Shown here: one piece after another, positions 45,573 through 55,115 of the stretch
Numbering within the stretch: the first letter of the stretch is position 1
Layout of the letters: every line of letters begins with the position of its first letter
Assembly (NCBI GenBank): GCA_017592665.1
Contig: JAGFNW010000013.1
Span: forward strand, 137,054 to 201,053
From: Streptosporangiaceae bacterium NEAU-GS5
Lineage (GTDB): Bacteria > Actinomycetota > Actinomycetes > Streptosporangiales > Streptosporangiaceae
Direction: 5' to 3'
Length of the DNA stretch: 64,000 bases
Made by a program: the position numbers and the translations under genes
The notes under the pieces: generated by a model
Database searches by the model: none
The model's input: only the letters and a program-made list of their open reading frames with translations
Told to the model about the DNA's origin: nothing

Positions 45573-46553
45573 ATGAAACGTTCGGCGGTAGCGCTCGTCG
45601 CCGTCGTGCTCGCCGCGGTGGCGGGCTGCTCGAACTCCACGCAGCAACAGCAGACGCCGGCGTCCTCCCAAGGCGGCGCCGCGGCGGCCGCTCCCGGCGC
45701 CAAGTTCGCGGTGATCACCCACGGCGGGGCCGGCGACGCGTTCTGGGACGTCGTGAAGAACGGCGCCGAAGCGGCCGGCAAGCAGTACGGCGTCACCGTC
45801 AGCTACCAGAGCGACGGCGACCCCGGCAAGCAGTCGCAGCTCATCGACCAGGCCGTCAGCGAGAAGGTCGACGGGATCGTGGTCTCCATGGCCAACCCCG
45901 ACGCGCTCAAGGAGTCGATCGGCAAGGCCGTCGCCGCGCACATCCCGGTGATCACCATCAACTCCGGCGCCGACAAGTCGAAGGAGTTCGGCGCGATCAC
46001 CCACGTCGGCCAGTCGGAGGACGTGGCCGGTCGCGGCGCGGGCGAGCGGCTGAAGGCCGAGGGCGTGACCAAGCTGCTGTGCGTCATCCACGAAGCCGGC
46101 AACGTCGGCCTCGACCAGCGGTGCGGCGGCGCGGCCGAGACCCTCGGCGGGACCGTGGAGCGACTGCAGGTCGACGTCGGCAATCTGGCCGACGCCACCT
46201 CCAAGATCAAGGCGAAGCTGCAGTCCGACACGTCCATCAACGGCGTGCTGACCCTCAACCCGGCCATCGCCATCGCCGCGCGCGACGCCATCGCCGACGC
46301 GGGCTCGCAGGTCAAGCTCGGCACGTTCGACCTGTCCGGCGACGTCGTCAGCGCCATCGAGGACGGCCAGATCCTGTTCGCGGTCGACCAGCAGCAGTAT
46401 CTGCAGGGCTGGCTGCCGATCACCTTCCTCTACCTGTACAAGAAGAACCTGAACACGGTCGGCGGCGGCCTGCCCGTCAACACCGGCCCCGGGTTCGTCA
46501 CCAAGGACAACGCCGCCCAGGTCGCCAAGCTCGCCTCGGCGGGCTCGCGGTGA
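45573..46553 (+). CDS. ABC sugar transporter, periplasmic-binding lipoprotein (RbsB-like)
   Basis: This 326-aa protein has a lipobox VAGC (Cys at about residue 16), a Gln/Ser linker and a type I periplasmic binding fold ([43 protein letters not shown]). It is anchored outside the membrane and feeds the following permease. GAGGAG precedes ATG 45573. The permease start overlaps its stop (GTGA). The ligand is probably a ribose- or inositol-like sugar, inferred from family and the IolE-like neighbour. Confidence 0.9.
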   Translation: MKRSAVALVAVVLAAVAGCSNSTQQQQTPASSQGGAAAAAPGAKFAVITHGGAGDAFWDVVKNGAEAAGKQYGVTVSYQSDGDPGKQSQLIDQAVSEKVDGIVVSMANPDALKESIGKAVAAHIPVITINSGADKSKEFGAITHVGQSEDVAGRGAGERLKAEGVTKLLCVIHEAGNVGLDQRCGGAAETLGGTVERLQVDVGNLADATSKIKAKLQSDTSINGVLTLNPAIAIAARDAIADAGSQVKLGTFDLSGDVVSAIEDGQILFAVDQQQYLQGWLPITFLYLYKKNLNTVGGGLPVNTGPGFVTKDNAAQVAKLASAGSR

Positions 46554-47590
46554 CGGTCGCGGCAAGCGACGCCGACGAGCGCCTCAGGAACACCGGCTTC
46601 CTGAGGCGCCTGCTGATCCGGCCCGAGCTGGGCTCGGTGGTCGGCGGGATCGCGGTGTTCGCGTTCTTCTCGACGCAGTCGGCCGTCTTCCGGTCGATCG
46701 ACGGCGTGGCCAACTGGCTCGACCCGGCGTCCACCCTGGGCATTATGGCCGTGGCCATCGCGCTGCTGATGATCGGCGGCGAGTTCGACCTGTCGGCGGG
46801 CGTGCTCACCGGCACGAGCGGGCTCATCCTCGTCACGCTGGCCACCCGCGCCGGCTGGAACGTGTGGCTCGCCATGCTGGCCGGGCTCGCGATCGCCCTG
46901 CTCATCGGCTTCCTCAACGGCCTGCTCGTGGTACGCACCCGGCTGCCGAGCTTCATCGTCACCCTCGGCACGTTCCTCATGCTGCAGGGCCTCAACCTGG
47001 GCGTCACCAAGGCGATCACCGGCACCGTCCAGGTCAGCGGGCTGCGTGCCGCGCCGGGATACGAGGGGGCGCGGGCCGTCTTCGCCGGTTCGGTGACGCT
47101 CGGCGGCACCGGCTTCCGCGTGGCCATCGTGTGGTGGCTGGCGGTGACGGTGATCGCGACCTGGGTCCTGATGCGCACCCGCCCCGGCAACTGGATCTTC
47201 GCGGTCGGCGGCAACGAACAGGCGGCCCGCGCGGTCGGCGTGCCGGCCGCGCGCGTCAAGATCGGCCTGTTCATGACCACGGCCGGGGCCGCCTGGCTGG
47301 TCGGCTCGATCCTCGCGCTCCGGTTCACCTCGGTGCAGGCCAACTCGGGCATCGGCCAGGAGTTCATCTACATCATCGCGGCCGTCATCGGCGGCTGCCT
47401 GCTCACCGGCGGCTACGGCTCGGCCGTCGGGGCGGCGATCGGCGCGGTCATCTTCGGCATGGCCGACAAGGGCATCGTGTTCGCCGGCTGGGACTCCGAC
47501 TGGTTCAAGTTCTTTCTCGGCGCCATGCTGCTGCTGGCCACCCTCGCCAACCGCCTCGTGAAGAAGTACGCCGAGGAGGTGCGGCATTGA
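46550..47590 (+). CDS. ABC sugar transporter permease (RbsC-like)
   Basis: This 346-aa permease has about nine to ten membrane helices. Family signatures are [58 protein letters not shown] and [22 protein letters not shown] 46550 overlaps the binding-protein stop, and its stop overlaps the TTG start of the ATPase. As usual for this family, one permease forms a homodimer. Confidence 0.91.
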   Translation: MTVAASDADERLRNTGFLRRLLIRPELGSVVGGIAVFAFFSTQSAVFRSIDGVANWLDPASTLGIMAVAIALLMIGGEFDLSAGVLTGTSGLILVTLATRAGWNVWLAMLAGLAIALLIGFLNGLLVVRTRLPSFIVTLGTFLMLQGLNLGVTKAITGTVQVSGLRAAPGYEGARAVFAGSVTLGGTGFRVAIVWWLAVTVIATWVLMRTRPGNWIFAVGGNEQAARAVGVPAARVKIGLFMTTAGAAWLVGSILALRFTSVQANSGIGQEFIYIIAAVIGGCLLTGGYGSAVGAAIGAVIFGMADKGIVFAGWDSDWFKFFLGAMLLLATLANRLVKKYAEEVRH

Positions 47591-48372
47591 CCCCGCAGAC
47601 CACCCTGTTGCAGACCCGGGACGTGGGCAAGACCTTCGGCAGCGTGGTGGCGCTCCGCGAGGTGTCGATGTCGCTCGAGACCGGGTCGGTCACCTGCGTC
47701 CTCGGCGACAACGGCGCCGGCAAGTCCACCCTCATCAAGATCTTGTCGGGCGTGCACCCGCAGGACACGGGCGAATACCTGATCGACGGCGCGCCGGTGC
47801 GGATGTCCAGCCCGCGTGAGGCGCTCGACCGGGGCATCGCGACCGTCTACCAGGACCTCGCGATGATCCCGCTGATGTCGGTGTGGCGGAACTTCTTCCT
47901 CGGCTCGGAGCCCATGAAGTCGCTGCGCCGCTTCGACGTGGCCGCCGCCCGGCGGATCGCCCGCGACGAACTGCGGCGGATGGGCATCGACATCCGCGAC
48001 GTCGACCAGCCGGTGGGCACGCTGTCGGGTGGCGAGCGTCAGTCGGTCGCCATCGCGCGGGCCGTCTACCTGGGCGCGCGCGTGCTGATCCTGGACGAGC
48101 CGACCTCGGCGCTCGGCGTCAAGCAGGCCGGCGTCGTGCTGCGCTACATCGCGCAGGCCCGTGACCGCGGGGTGGGCGTGATCTTCATCACGCACAACCC
48201 GCACCACGCCTATCCCGTGGGGGATCGGTTCCTGGTGCTCAAGCGGGGCGTCAGCCTGGGGGAGTACGGCAAGGCGGAGATCAGCCGCGAGGAGCTCACC
48301 CAGCTGATGGCCGGCGGCGCCGAGCTCGACGAGCTGGCGCATGAGCTCCAACGTAACGAATCTACTTTGTAA
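47587..48372 (+). CDS. ABC sugar transporter ATP-binding protein (RbsA half-type)
   Basis: This 261-aa ATPase has Walker [13 protein letters not shown] (about 40-50), signature [14 protein letters not shown], Walker [12 protein letters not shown] and switch His in FITHNPHHA. It is a single ATPase domain, whereas RbsA usually carries two, but single versions (FrcA-type) are common in actinobacteria. TTG 47587 overlaps the permease stop (TTGA). It ends in the unusual codons TCT ACT TTG TAA, part of a recurrent 15-mer. A GC-rich hairpin follows the stop. Confidence 0.91.
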   Translation: MTPQTTLLQTRDVGKTFGSVVALREVSMSLETGSVTCVLGDNGAGKSTLIKILSGVHPQDTGEYLIDGAPVRMSSPREALDRGIATVYQDLAMIPLMSVWRNFFLGSEPMKSLRRFDVAAARRIARDELRRMGIDIRDVDQPVGTLSGGERQSVAIARAVYLGARVLILDEPTSALGVKQAGVVLRYIAQARDRGVGVIFITHNPHHAYPVGDRFLVLKRGVSLGEYGKAEISREELTQLMAGGAELDELAHELQRNESTL

Positions 48373-48377
48373 AGGCG

Positions 48378-48406
48378 CCGGGTTGGAGCCATCTCATCCG
48401 ACCCGG
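48378..48406 (+). terminator. Terminator hairpin after the RbsABC-like operon
   Basis: CCGGGTTGGA (48378-48387) pairs with TCCGACCCGG (48397-48406), nine Watson-Crick pairs and one G-T, around a 9-nt loop. It begins 5 nt after the ATPase stop. No T tract follows. Confidence 0.65.
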
Positions 48407-48508
48407 TGAACAACCCCGGCAAGGCCGAACAGCCGCGCCCGAGAGCGCTGGAACGTGACGGAACGCCCCCACGGTCAAAGGAGTTTCAGCGGCATTCAGG
48501 GGGATCAC

Positions 48509-49039
48509 GTGAAGCGTTCCGTAGCCATGGTTCTCGCCACCGCGGGGGCGGCGATGACGTTAGGGGCCGTCGGCAGCGGCCCGGCCACAGCAAGCACCGC
48601 GACCACACTCGTGTCGGCGTCCGATGCGGCCACGCCGCAGGCGAACACCGTCACCTTCTGGTCGTCGAACCACCGCGCCGTCTTCAGGGCGACCTACTCG
48701 CCCCCGTACGGCGACAGCTCTTTCCTCAACATCTCGGGCACGCTCTACGACCACGACACACGGACGGCCCGGCGGGGCGGCAAGTGCGCCTACCTCGAGT
48801 TGGAGTACGGCTCCGCCGCGGAGGGCTCGCGGCGGATCTACACCGACAACGTCACCCAGTGCGGGCCGGGCGGGAAGCCCCTCATCGGCGGCTACTACAA
48901 GCCGTTCTACTTCCAGCTGCGGGTCTGCCAAATCCCGGAGCACGGCACATACCCGGTCAACTGCGGCCGCTGGCACCGCATCTACGACGCGCCCGTGATG
49001 ACGGTCGAGGACTCGGAGGACTCCGCCGTTCGCTCCTGA
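48509..49039 (+). CDS. Secreted protein of unknown function
   Basis: This 176-aa protein has a clear signal peptide (VKRSVAMVLATAGAAMTLGA, cleavage near ATA at about 27). The mature part has four Cys (CAYLELEYG, QCGPGG, RVCQIP, NCGRWH), likely two disulfides, and is rich in aromatic residues (beta-sandwich-like). GTG 48509 follows a GGGGGA ribosome site. It resembles small exported actinobacterial proteins of unknown role. It is not coupled to its neighbours. Confidence 0.75.
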   Translation: MKRSVAMVLATAGAAMTLGAVGSGPATASTATTLVSASDAATPQANTVTFWSSNHRAVFRATYSPPYGDSSFLNISGTLYDHDTRTARRGGKCAYLELEYGSAAEGSRRIYTDNVTQCGPGGKPLIGGYYKPFYFQLRVCQIPEHGTYPVNCGRWHRIYDAPVMTVEDSEDSAVRS

Positions 49040-49159
49040 GCAGACACCCTGATACCACCGCGCCCGCCATCGAGCCACGCCCGGACCTGTGCCTCTAGAC
49101 CATTGGGATGATTCGCCGCAAGATTTTGTCCCAGTGCCCACGAGGTAGGGGTTGATGCC

Positions 49160-50128
49160 ATGGGACGGCGGATGCGGCCGCTGAACCCGGCGTGGGGACC
49201 GGTCGAGCGGTTCGCGTGCGAGTTGCGGGCGCTGCGCGCGGCGGCGGGGGAGATGCCGTTGCGGCGGATGGCCCGGCGTTCCGCGGTGTCGAAGAGCGCG
49301 CTGACGGACGCGGTCGCCGGGTTCGAGCTGCCGTCGGAAGAGGTGCTGCGCGCCTTCGTGGACGTGTGCGGGGGCGACTGGCCGTGGTGGCGGGAGCGGC
49401 GGCTCGGGGCGCGGGCCGAGGCGGCGGCCGACGCCGACCTGGCGGAGATCGTGGAGGCCGAGGGGGAGGGCCAGGGCTGGCTGGCGCCGAGATATCCGGG
49501 GCACTCGGAGCCGATCGATCGCCGTTCGGTGCACGTGCCCGAGGTGATCGTCGAGCCGGTGGCCATGCTGGTCCGGCTGCGTCGGCGGCGGTTGCGGGCG
49601 CTGGCGGTGTTCGGGACGGCCGCCGTGGTGGCGTTCGCGGCCGGCTGGTTCGTACGGCCCCTGTTCGGTCACTCTCCCGCGGGCGGGACCCCCGTGACGG
49701 CGGCGTCGGTCGAGGCGGCCGCGGAGGCGAGCCCCACGGCCGGGCCCGCGGACGGGGTGGATCCCTATATTTCGCGATGTGGTGAGGATCAGCAGCTCAT
49801 CGAGACCAAGGGCATGGTGTGGCCCGACCACACGTCGTATGGGTCGCTGGAGCTGTTCCACTCGGCCCGCTGCGACGCCAACTGGGGCTACGTCAACGGG
49901 CCCAACTCGAGGAGTTGGAAGGTCCACATCATCGTGCACCGGCCGGCCGACGGGATCACCGTGCCGGTCGTCCAGTCGGTGGACCTGGGTCCCGGCTCGT
50001 GGAGCGGGATGCTGCTGACCGCCTCCGGATGCGTGTACATCGAGGCGTACGTGGAGAAGGGATCCGGGCGGGGCCCGTCGGCCAGGACCAGCTGCTACAG
50101 GCAGGCCGACACCGTCCTGCACAGCTAG
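49160..50128 (+). CDS. Membrane-anchored HTH protein with DUF2690-like extracellular domain
   Basis: This 322-aa protein begins with an XRE-type HTH (about 12-75; ELRALRAAAGEMPLRRMARRS, VSKSALTDAVAG). A linker, one membrane helix (about 146-167, LAVFGTAAVVAFAAGWFV) and an extracellular C-terminal domain follow. The latter (ISRCGEDQQLIETKG, GSLELFHSARCDANWGYV) resembles DUF2690, in which a conserved Cys pair sits around an SxxCxAxW motif. The topology suggests a one-component signalling protein whose DNA-binding part is inside the cell. Its stimulus is unknown. ATG 49160 is the likely start. Confidence 0.82.
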   Translation: MGRRMRPLNPAWGPVERFACELRALRAAAGEMPLRRMARRSAVSKSALTDAVAGFELPSEEVLRAFVDVCGGDWPWWRERRLGARAEAAADADLAEIVEAEGEGQGWLAPRYPGHSEPIDRRSVHVPEVIVEPVAMLVRLRRRRLRALAVFGTAAVVAFAAGWFVRPLFGHSPAGGTPVTAASVEAAAEASPTAGPADGVDPYISRCGEDQQLIETKGMVWPDHTSYGSLELFHSARCDANWGYVNGPNSRSWKVHIIVHRPADGITVPVVQSVDLGPGSWSGMLLTASGCVYIEAYVEKGSGRGPSARTSCYRQADTVLHS

Positions 50129-50151
50129 GTGGCCGTGGTTAGTCTGGCCGG

Positions 50152-50775
50152 GTGGCCGCGCCCTATCTGACCATCGACGACGTGATCGAGCATGAGACCG
50201 AGGCCCGGCGGTCGCGGTTCATCTGCGCGCTGGCCCCGGTCGCGTCGGAGCCGCAGGCGCGGGCGTTCATCGCGGAGCGGCGGGCCTTGTACGGCGATGC
50301 CAGTCACAACTGCACGGCTTATGTGATCGGTAGCGGGATCCAGCGGTCCGACGACGACGGGGAGCCGGGCGGCACGGCCGGGACTCCCATGCTCGACGTG
50401 CTCACGCGGCGCGGGTTCGCCGATGTCGTGGCCGTGGTCACGCGTTATTTCGGCGGGGTGCTGCTGGGGGCGGGCGGGCTGGTCCGCGCGTACGGCGGGG
50501 CGGTGGCCGAGACGCTCGACCGGGTGGAGCCGGTGCGCATGACGCCCGCGCGGCTGGTGACGGTGACGGTGGATCACGCGCTGGCGGGACGCCTGGAAAG
50601 CGATCTGCGGGCCTCGCCGTACGCGCTGCGCGGGGTGGACTACGGCGCCGAGGTGGCCTTCGAGGTGGCGGTGGCGCAGGAGAGGCTGGGCGCCTTCGGC
50701 GGGTGGGTGGCGACGGCGACCTCCGGCCGCGCGGGCGTGCGGTCCGGCGAGGAGATCCACGTTCGCGAGCCGTGA
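50152..50775 (+). CDS. YigZ/IMPACT family protein
   Basis: This 207-aa protein carries the IMPACT signature (YVIGSGIQRSDDDGEPGGTA, GTPMLDVL, VVTRYFGGVLLGAGGLVRAYG), followed by the small C-terminal DUF1949-like domain. Members bind RNA or ribosomes and act in translation stress, with Escherichia YigZ as reference. GTG 50152 starts 23 bp after the previous gene. The function in this organism is inferred from the family only. Confidence 0.92.
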   Translation: MAAPYLTIDDVIEHETEARRSRFICALAPVASEPQARAFIAERRALYGDASHNCTAYVIGSGIQRSDDDGEPGGTAGTPMLDVLTRRGFADVVAVVTRYFGGVLLGAGGLVRAYGGAVAETLDRVEPVRMTPARLVTVTVDHALAGRLESDLRASPYALRGVDYGAEVAFEVAVAQERLGAFGGWVATATSGRAGVRSGEEIHVREP

Positions 50776-50875
50776 GCCGCGATGGACGCATGATCCACCT
50801 GCGGGAGCCGTGCGGCGCGATGGTCCGAGGTGCGAGGCGCGATGGCCTGCGGCGCGGTGGCCCCATAATTGCGGC

Positions 50876-53731
50876 ATGCGCGCTTTGCTGGCGAAGATCG
50901 GGATCGCGCTGGCCGCGCTCGGGCCGCCCGCGCTCGTCGGCGTGGGGTTCTGGCCGGACGTGCGGTCCCATCCGGTGCTCGGCGCGCTGGCCCTGGCGGG
51001 CTACTGGCTGGTCCTCGCGATCCTGGGGTTCGTCCGGCGGGTCGGCGCGGCCGTGCAGGACCGCTGGGTGGACCGGGCCGCGGCGGCGGTCGACGACAAG
51101 CTGACGGCCCTGGTGGCCGGCCATCACGGGCGGTACGTCAAGCGGCTGGCCGCCAGTCTCCGCTACGTGGACATGCAGGGCCTGGCGACCATCGGCGAAT
51201 ACGCGCTCGAGCTCCGGGACGTCTACGTCGATGTGGCCCTGGTGCCGAAGGCCGTGCACGAGACGGCGAACGAGCCGTTCCTCGGCAGCGACGGCGGCCC
51301 GTCGGAGCGGCGGCTGCTGCGGCACGTGCTGGCCGTGCCGGGCGTCTACGCGGTGATCGGCGGCCCGGGGTCGGGCAAGACGACCATGCTGCGGCGGACG
51401 GCGCTGCATCTGTGCCGGGGCCGCCGGCTGCCGATCCTGGTCTACCTGCGCGACCACGTGCCGGCGATCTTGGACGGCCGGCCGCTGAGCGAGATCGTGG
51501 CCGGGCTGCCGTGGCTGCGCGGCGCCATCCCGGCCGCCTGGTTCGAGCGCCGCCTGGACGGCGGCCGCTGCCTGATCATGCTGGACGGCCTGGACGAGGT
51601 GGCCGACGACAGCGAGCGGCGCAAGGTCGTCGCGTGGGTGTCGCAGCAGACGATCAGTTACGCCACGTGCACGTTCGCGATCACCTCCCGTCCGTACGGC
51701 TATCGCGAGAATCCGCTGACCGGGGCGAGCGTGCTGCAGGTGCGGCGGTTCAGCGGGGAGCAGGTGGCCACGTTCCTGCACGGCTGGTATCTGGCGATCG
51801 AGCGCCGGGCCACGGGTGAGACGGGCCCGCAGGTGCGGGTGCGGGCCGAGGAGAAGGCCGGCGAGCTGATGGGCCGGCTGCGCGCCCAGCCGTCCCTGTA
51901 CGACCTGGCCGCCAACCCGCTGCTGCTCACGATGATCGCCAACGTGCACCGCTACAAGGGGGCCCTGCCGGGCAGCCGCGCCCAGCTGTACGGCGAGATG
52001 TGCGAGGTGCTGCTGCACCGCCGCCGCGAGTCCAAGGGGCTGACGGCGGGCACCGGTCTCCGCGGCGAGCAGAAGACGCGGGTGGCGCGTGCGCTGGCGG
52101 TGTGGATGATGATCGAGCGGATGCGCGACATCCCGGCGTGGCAGGCCGCCGAGGTGATCGGGCCGGCGCTGGAGCGGGTGTCGCGCAGTGTCAGGACGGA
52201 CACGTTCCTCGTGGAGACGGCCGAGAGCGGGCTGCTGGTCGAGCGGGAGACCGGGTCCTACGCGTTCGCCCACCTGACGTTGCAGGAGTATCTGGCCGCC
52301 GTGGAGATCCGCGAGGCCGGCCGGTCCGACCTGCTGGTCGATCAGGTGGGCGACCCGTGGTGGCGCGAGACGACGTTGCTGTGGGCGGCAGACGCGGACG
52401 CGACCGCGGTGGTGGAGGCCTGCCTGAATATAGGCAGCATACGGGCGCTGGCGCTGGCCTACGAATGCGTCGAGCAGGCCCGCGAGACCTCGCCCGCGGT
52501 GCGCGACCGCCTCGACGCCGCGCTGCGGATCACCGAGGACGAGACCCGCGAACGCCGCCGCCTGGTGACGGGTATCCGGGTGCACCGCTGGTTACGCGAG
52601 GTCATCCAGCTCGGCGACGCCTCCGCCATCACCGCGGCGCTCGTGCCCAACGAGATCTACCGGCTGTTCACGGGCGACGACCCGATCCGATCTCTCGGGC
52701 AGCAGGCTCCGGCGCTCGAGCCGGCGCTCGGCATGTGGCGACGCGAGGCGGACGCGTTCGTCGAGTGGGTCAACGACCTGTCCGGCGATGGCGCCGCCTA
52801 TCGGCTGCCCACCGAGGCCGAGCTCGCGCTCCCGGCCGCCGGCCTGGTGGCCGACCTCGGCCGCCAGGCTCCGTGGACCCGCGACGGCTCCGGATACGCC
52901 TACGATGTGGACGCCGACACCGTGCGCAACCGGATGGCCTTCAACTCGCCCGCGCTGATGGCCGCGATCTTGGGCCTGCTCGGCCGCAGCGACGGACCGT
53001 TGCCGGCGGCGATGCCCGGGGGCGGGGCCGAACTGATCGCGCGGTGCCACATGATGCGCGTGGCGAGCCCGAAGACCGGCACGATGGGCATCGGACATGT
53101 GGCCGAGTTGCTGCTCGACGTCGGCGGGCTGATGTCGCGCCGGATCCTCGCCGCGGAGACGATCGGCCAGCTGCGGCAGATCACCGCCCTGGTGCGCCGG
53201 CAGGATTTCGGGCGGGTGCGGCAGCTCACGGACGACATCGACGTGGCGGGCATGATCGAGCGCGATCTCGCGCCCCACGCCGCGGGGGAGGCGGGCAGGC
53301 CCTGGTGGCGGCTCGCCGTCCTCGCCGACGCGGCGCTCGTCGTCTGCCTGCTGGCGCAGGAGCGCCGGTCGAGCGGCCAGAATCTGGCCGCGTTCATGGC
53401 GTACCAGAAAGGGCTCCTGCAGCTGAGCTACAGCGCCACACCCGACGACCTGGCAAGGCACGCGGAAGCGGCGGCGGTTTTGCCGGTCAGCCCGTTGTTC
53501 GGCCCGCTCGTGAGCGAATTGCGGCTGGTCACCGAGAAGGTGGACGGCCGCGTGGTGGTCGCCGATCACGAGATCCTGTCCGCCGTCGTGCTCGGGGCGC
53601 TCGCCGCGAAGGCGTTCCTCGGCCTGACCGACACGGACGACCTGCGCTTCGACGGCGTCGTCGCGTCGGCCGGGGCGGCCCTCATCCGGGCGCGACACCC
53701 CCGGGAAGTGATCTTGCTGGTGCGGGACTGA
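50876..53731 (+). CDS. Membrane NACHT NTPase with FGE-sulfatase-like C-terminal segment
   Basis: This 951-aa protein has two N-terminal membrane helices (about 5-24 and 34-52), then a NACHT NTPase: Walker A GGPGSGKTTM at 162-171, Walker B LIMLDGLDEVADD at 233-245 and the winged-helix FAHLTLQEYLAA at 464-475. The C-terminal region (about 600-950) contains AYRLPTEAEL (641-650) preceded by ADAFVEWVNDL, a match to the FGE/SUMF1 core, though the catalytic Cys are not evident. STAND NTPases of the NACHT type defend bacteria against phage in several reported cases. No RBS precedes ATG 50876; CATAAT 6 nt upstream suggests a leaderless message. Confidence 0.88.
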   Translation: MRALLAKIGIALAALGPPALVGVGFWPDVRSHPVLGALALAGYWLVLAILGFVRRVGAAVQDRWVDRAAAAVDDKLTALVAGHHGRYVKRLAASLRYVDMQGLATIGEYALELRDVYVDVALVPKAVHETANEPFLGSDGGPSERRLLRHVLAVPGVYAVIGGPGSGKTTMLRRTALHLCRGRRLPILVYLRDHVPAILDGRPLSEIVAGLPWLRGAIPAAWFERRLDGGRCLIMLDGLDEVADDSERRKVVAWVSQQTISYATCTFAITSRPYGYRENPLTGASVLQVRRFSGEQVATFLHGWYLAIERRATGETGPQVRVRAEEKAGELMGRLRAQPSLYDLAANPLLLTMIANVHRYKGALPGSRAQLYGEMCEVLLHRRRESKGLTAGTGLRGEQKTRVARALAVWMMIERMRDIPAWQAAEVIGPALERVSRSVRTDTFLVETAESGLLVERETGSYAFAHLTLQEYLAAVEIREAGRSDLLVDQVGDPWWRETTLLWAADADATAVVEACLNIGSIRALALAYECVEQARETSPAVRDRLDAALRITEDETRERRRLVTGIRVHRWLREVIQLGDASAITAALVPNEIYRLFTGDDPIRSLGQQAPALEPALGMWRREADAFVEWVNDLSGDGAAYRLPTEAELALPAAGLVADLGRQAPWTRDGSGYAYDVDADTVRNRMAFNSPALMAAILGLLGRSDGPLPAAMPGGGAELIARCHMMRVASPKTGTMGIGHVAELLLDVGGLMSRRILAAETIGQLRQITALVRRQDFGRVRQLTDDIDVAGMIERDLAPHAAGEAGRPWWRLAVLADAALVVCLLAQERRSSGQNLAAFMAYQKGLLQLSYSATPDDLARHAEAAAVLPVSPLFGPLVSELRLVTEKVDGRVVVADHEILSAVVLGALAAKAFLGLTDTDDLRFDGVVASAGAALIRARHPREVILLVRD

Positions 53732-53740
53732 CCCGCCGTG

Positions 53741-54952
53741 TCAGCCCTCGAGGGCGTACTGCATGACGCGGAACTTGGCCTGGGCCTCGGCGAGCTCGGC
53801 GGCGGGGTCGGAGTCGCCCATGATGCCGCAGCCGGCGAACAAGCGGGCCCGGCGGCCGGAGATCTCGGCGCAGCGCAGCGCGATGCCCCACTCGCCGTCG
53901 CCGCGGGAGTCGATCCAGCCGACCGGCCCTGCGTAGCCGCCCCGATCCATGCCCTCCAGCTCGCGGATGACCTCCAGCGCCGTGCCGGTGGGGGTGCCGC
54001 CGACGGCGGCCGTGGGGTGCATGGCGGCCACCACGTCGAGCACGCTCGCCCCGTCGGACAGCCGTCCGGTGACCCGGCTGGCCAGGTGCTGGACGTTGGG
54101 GAGGACCAGCAGCTCGGGCCGGTCGAGGATGTCGAGGGTGGCGCACAGCGGGGTGAGCGCCTCGCGGACCGAGGCGACGGCGCAGGCGTGCTCGTGCAGG
54201 TTCTTGGCCGACTCGAACAGCAGCGACGGGTCGGCGCCGGAGGGGATGGTGCCGGCGAGGACGAGCGACTCGATGGCGGCGCCGGTGTGCCGGGCCAGCA
54301 GCTCGGGGGTGGCGCCGACCAGGCCGCCGACGGAGAAGGTGTAGCACTCGGGGTAGCGCTCGCTGAGGCGGCCCAGCAGGACGCGGACGTCGATGGGGCG
54401 TTCGGCGACGGCGGTCAGGTCGCGGGCCAGCACGACCTTGTCGAGCACGCCGTCTCTGATCTTCCGTACGCCACGGGCCACCGCGAGCTGCCACTCGGGG
54501 GCGGTCAGGGTGCCGTCGCCATATCGGATCCGGCCGGGGGCGACGGGCGGGGTGAGCAGGTCGAGCTCGTCGTGGCCGACGACGGTGAGCCAGGACCGGC
54601 CGCCGCGGCGGGCCAGCACGGTGCGCGGGACGACCAGCGTGGAGCCGGCCGACGACCCCGGGTCGAAGGTGAACGATCCGAACGCCACCAGCCCCGATCC
54701 GGGCATCTCGACGGCGTCGTCGACGTCGGCCTCGTCGAGGAGCGTCGCGAGCCATTCGCGGGCCAGTGCGAAGCGGGCCGGCCCCGGCGGTAGTGTCACG
54801 CGGGCGGCCTCGCCCCAGCCGACGAGCCCGTCGCCGTGTCTCAGCCAGGCGTGCGGCGCGTGGCGGGGGAGCCGCGCTATGAGGTCTCCAGGATCGCGCA
54901 CCGGAACGGTGCGGACCACGAGGGGGCGGGTCAGACCGAGTGCGACACTCAC
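53741..54952 (-). CDS. menF: Isochorismate synthase (MenF/EntC-type)
   Basis: This protein of about 403 aa belongs to the chorismate-utilising family: VLARDLTA, YTFSVGGLVGATPELLARH, ESLVLAGTIPSG, NVQHLASRVTG, MHPTAAVGGTP and the final AGCGIMGDSDPAAELAEAQAKF. It should convert chorismate to isochorismate, the MenD substrate, so it completes the menaquinone branch with menB-E at 38.5-43.1 kb. GTG 54952 is chosen; a longer reading from 55012 lacks support. A salicylate or siderophore role is less likely because no partner genes adjoin. Confidence 0.88.
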   Translation of the reverse strand: MSVALGLTRPLVVRTVPVRDPGDLIARLPRHAPHAWLRHGDGLVGWGEAARVTLPPGPARFALAREWLATLLDEADVDDAVEMPGSGLVAFGSFTFDPGSSAGSTLVVPRTVLARRGGRSWLTVVGHDELDLLTPPVAPGRIRYGDGTLTAPEWQLAVARGVRKIRDGVLDKVVLARDLTAVAERPIDVRVLLGRLSERYPECYTFSVGGLVGATPELLARHTGAAIESLVLAGTIPSGADPSLLFESAKNLHEHACAVASVREALTPLCATLDILDRPELLVLPNVQHLASRVTGRLSDGASVLDVVAAMHPTAAVGGTPTGTALEVIRELEGMDRGGYAGPVGWIDSRGDGEWGIALRCAEISGRRARLFAGCGIMGDSDPAAELAEAQAKFRVMQYALEG

Positions 54953-55115
54953 TCGACACACTCTATGTCGCGTCTGAACACGTTCGAAACGAGACCCCCT
55001 CATGGCTGTCAAGGCGCCATAGGAAGTTGGTCAACGGTAGGCACGCCTTCCCGAACGGTCATAGATCACACCCTCGGTGATCTCTAGCGTGGTGCCTCCG
55101 CTAACGGAGGTGTTC

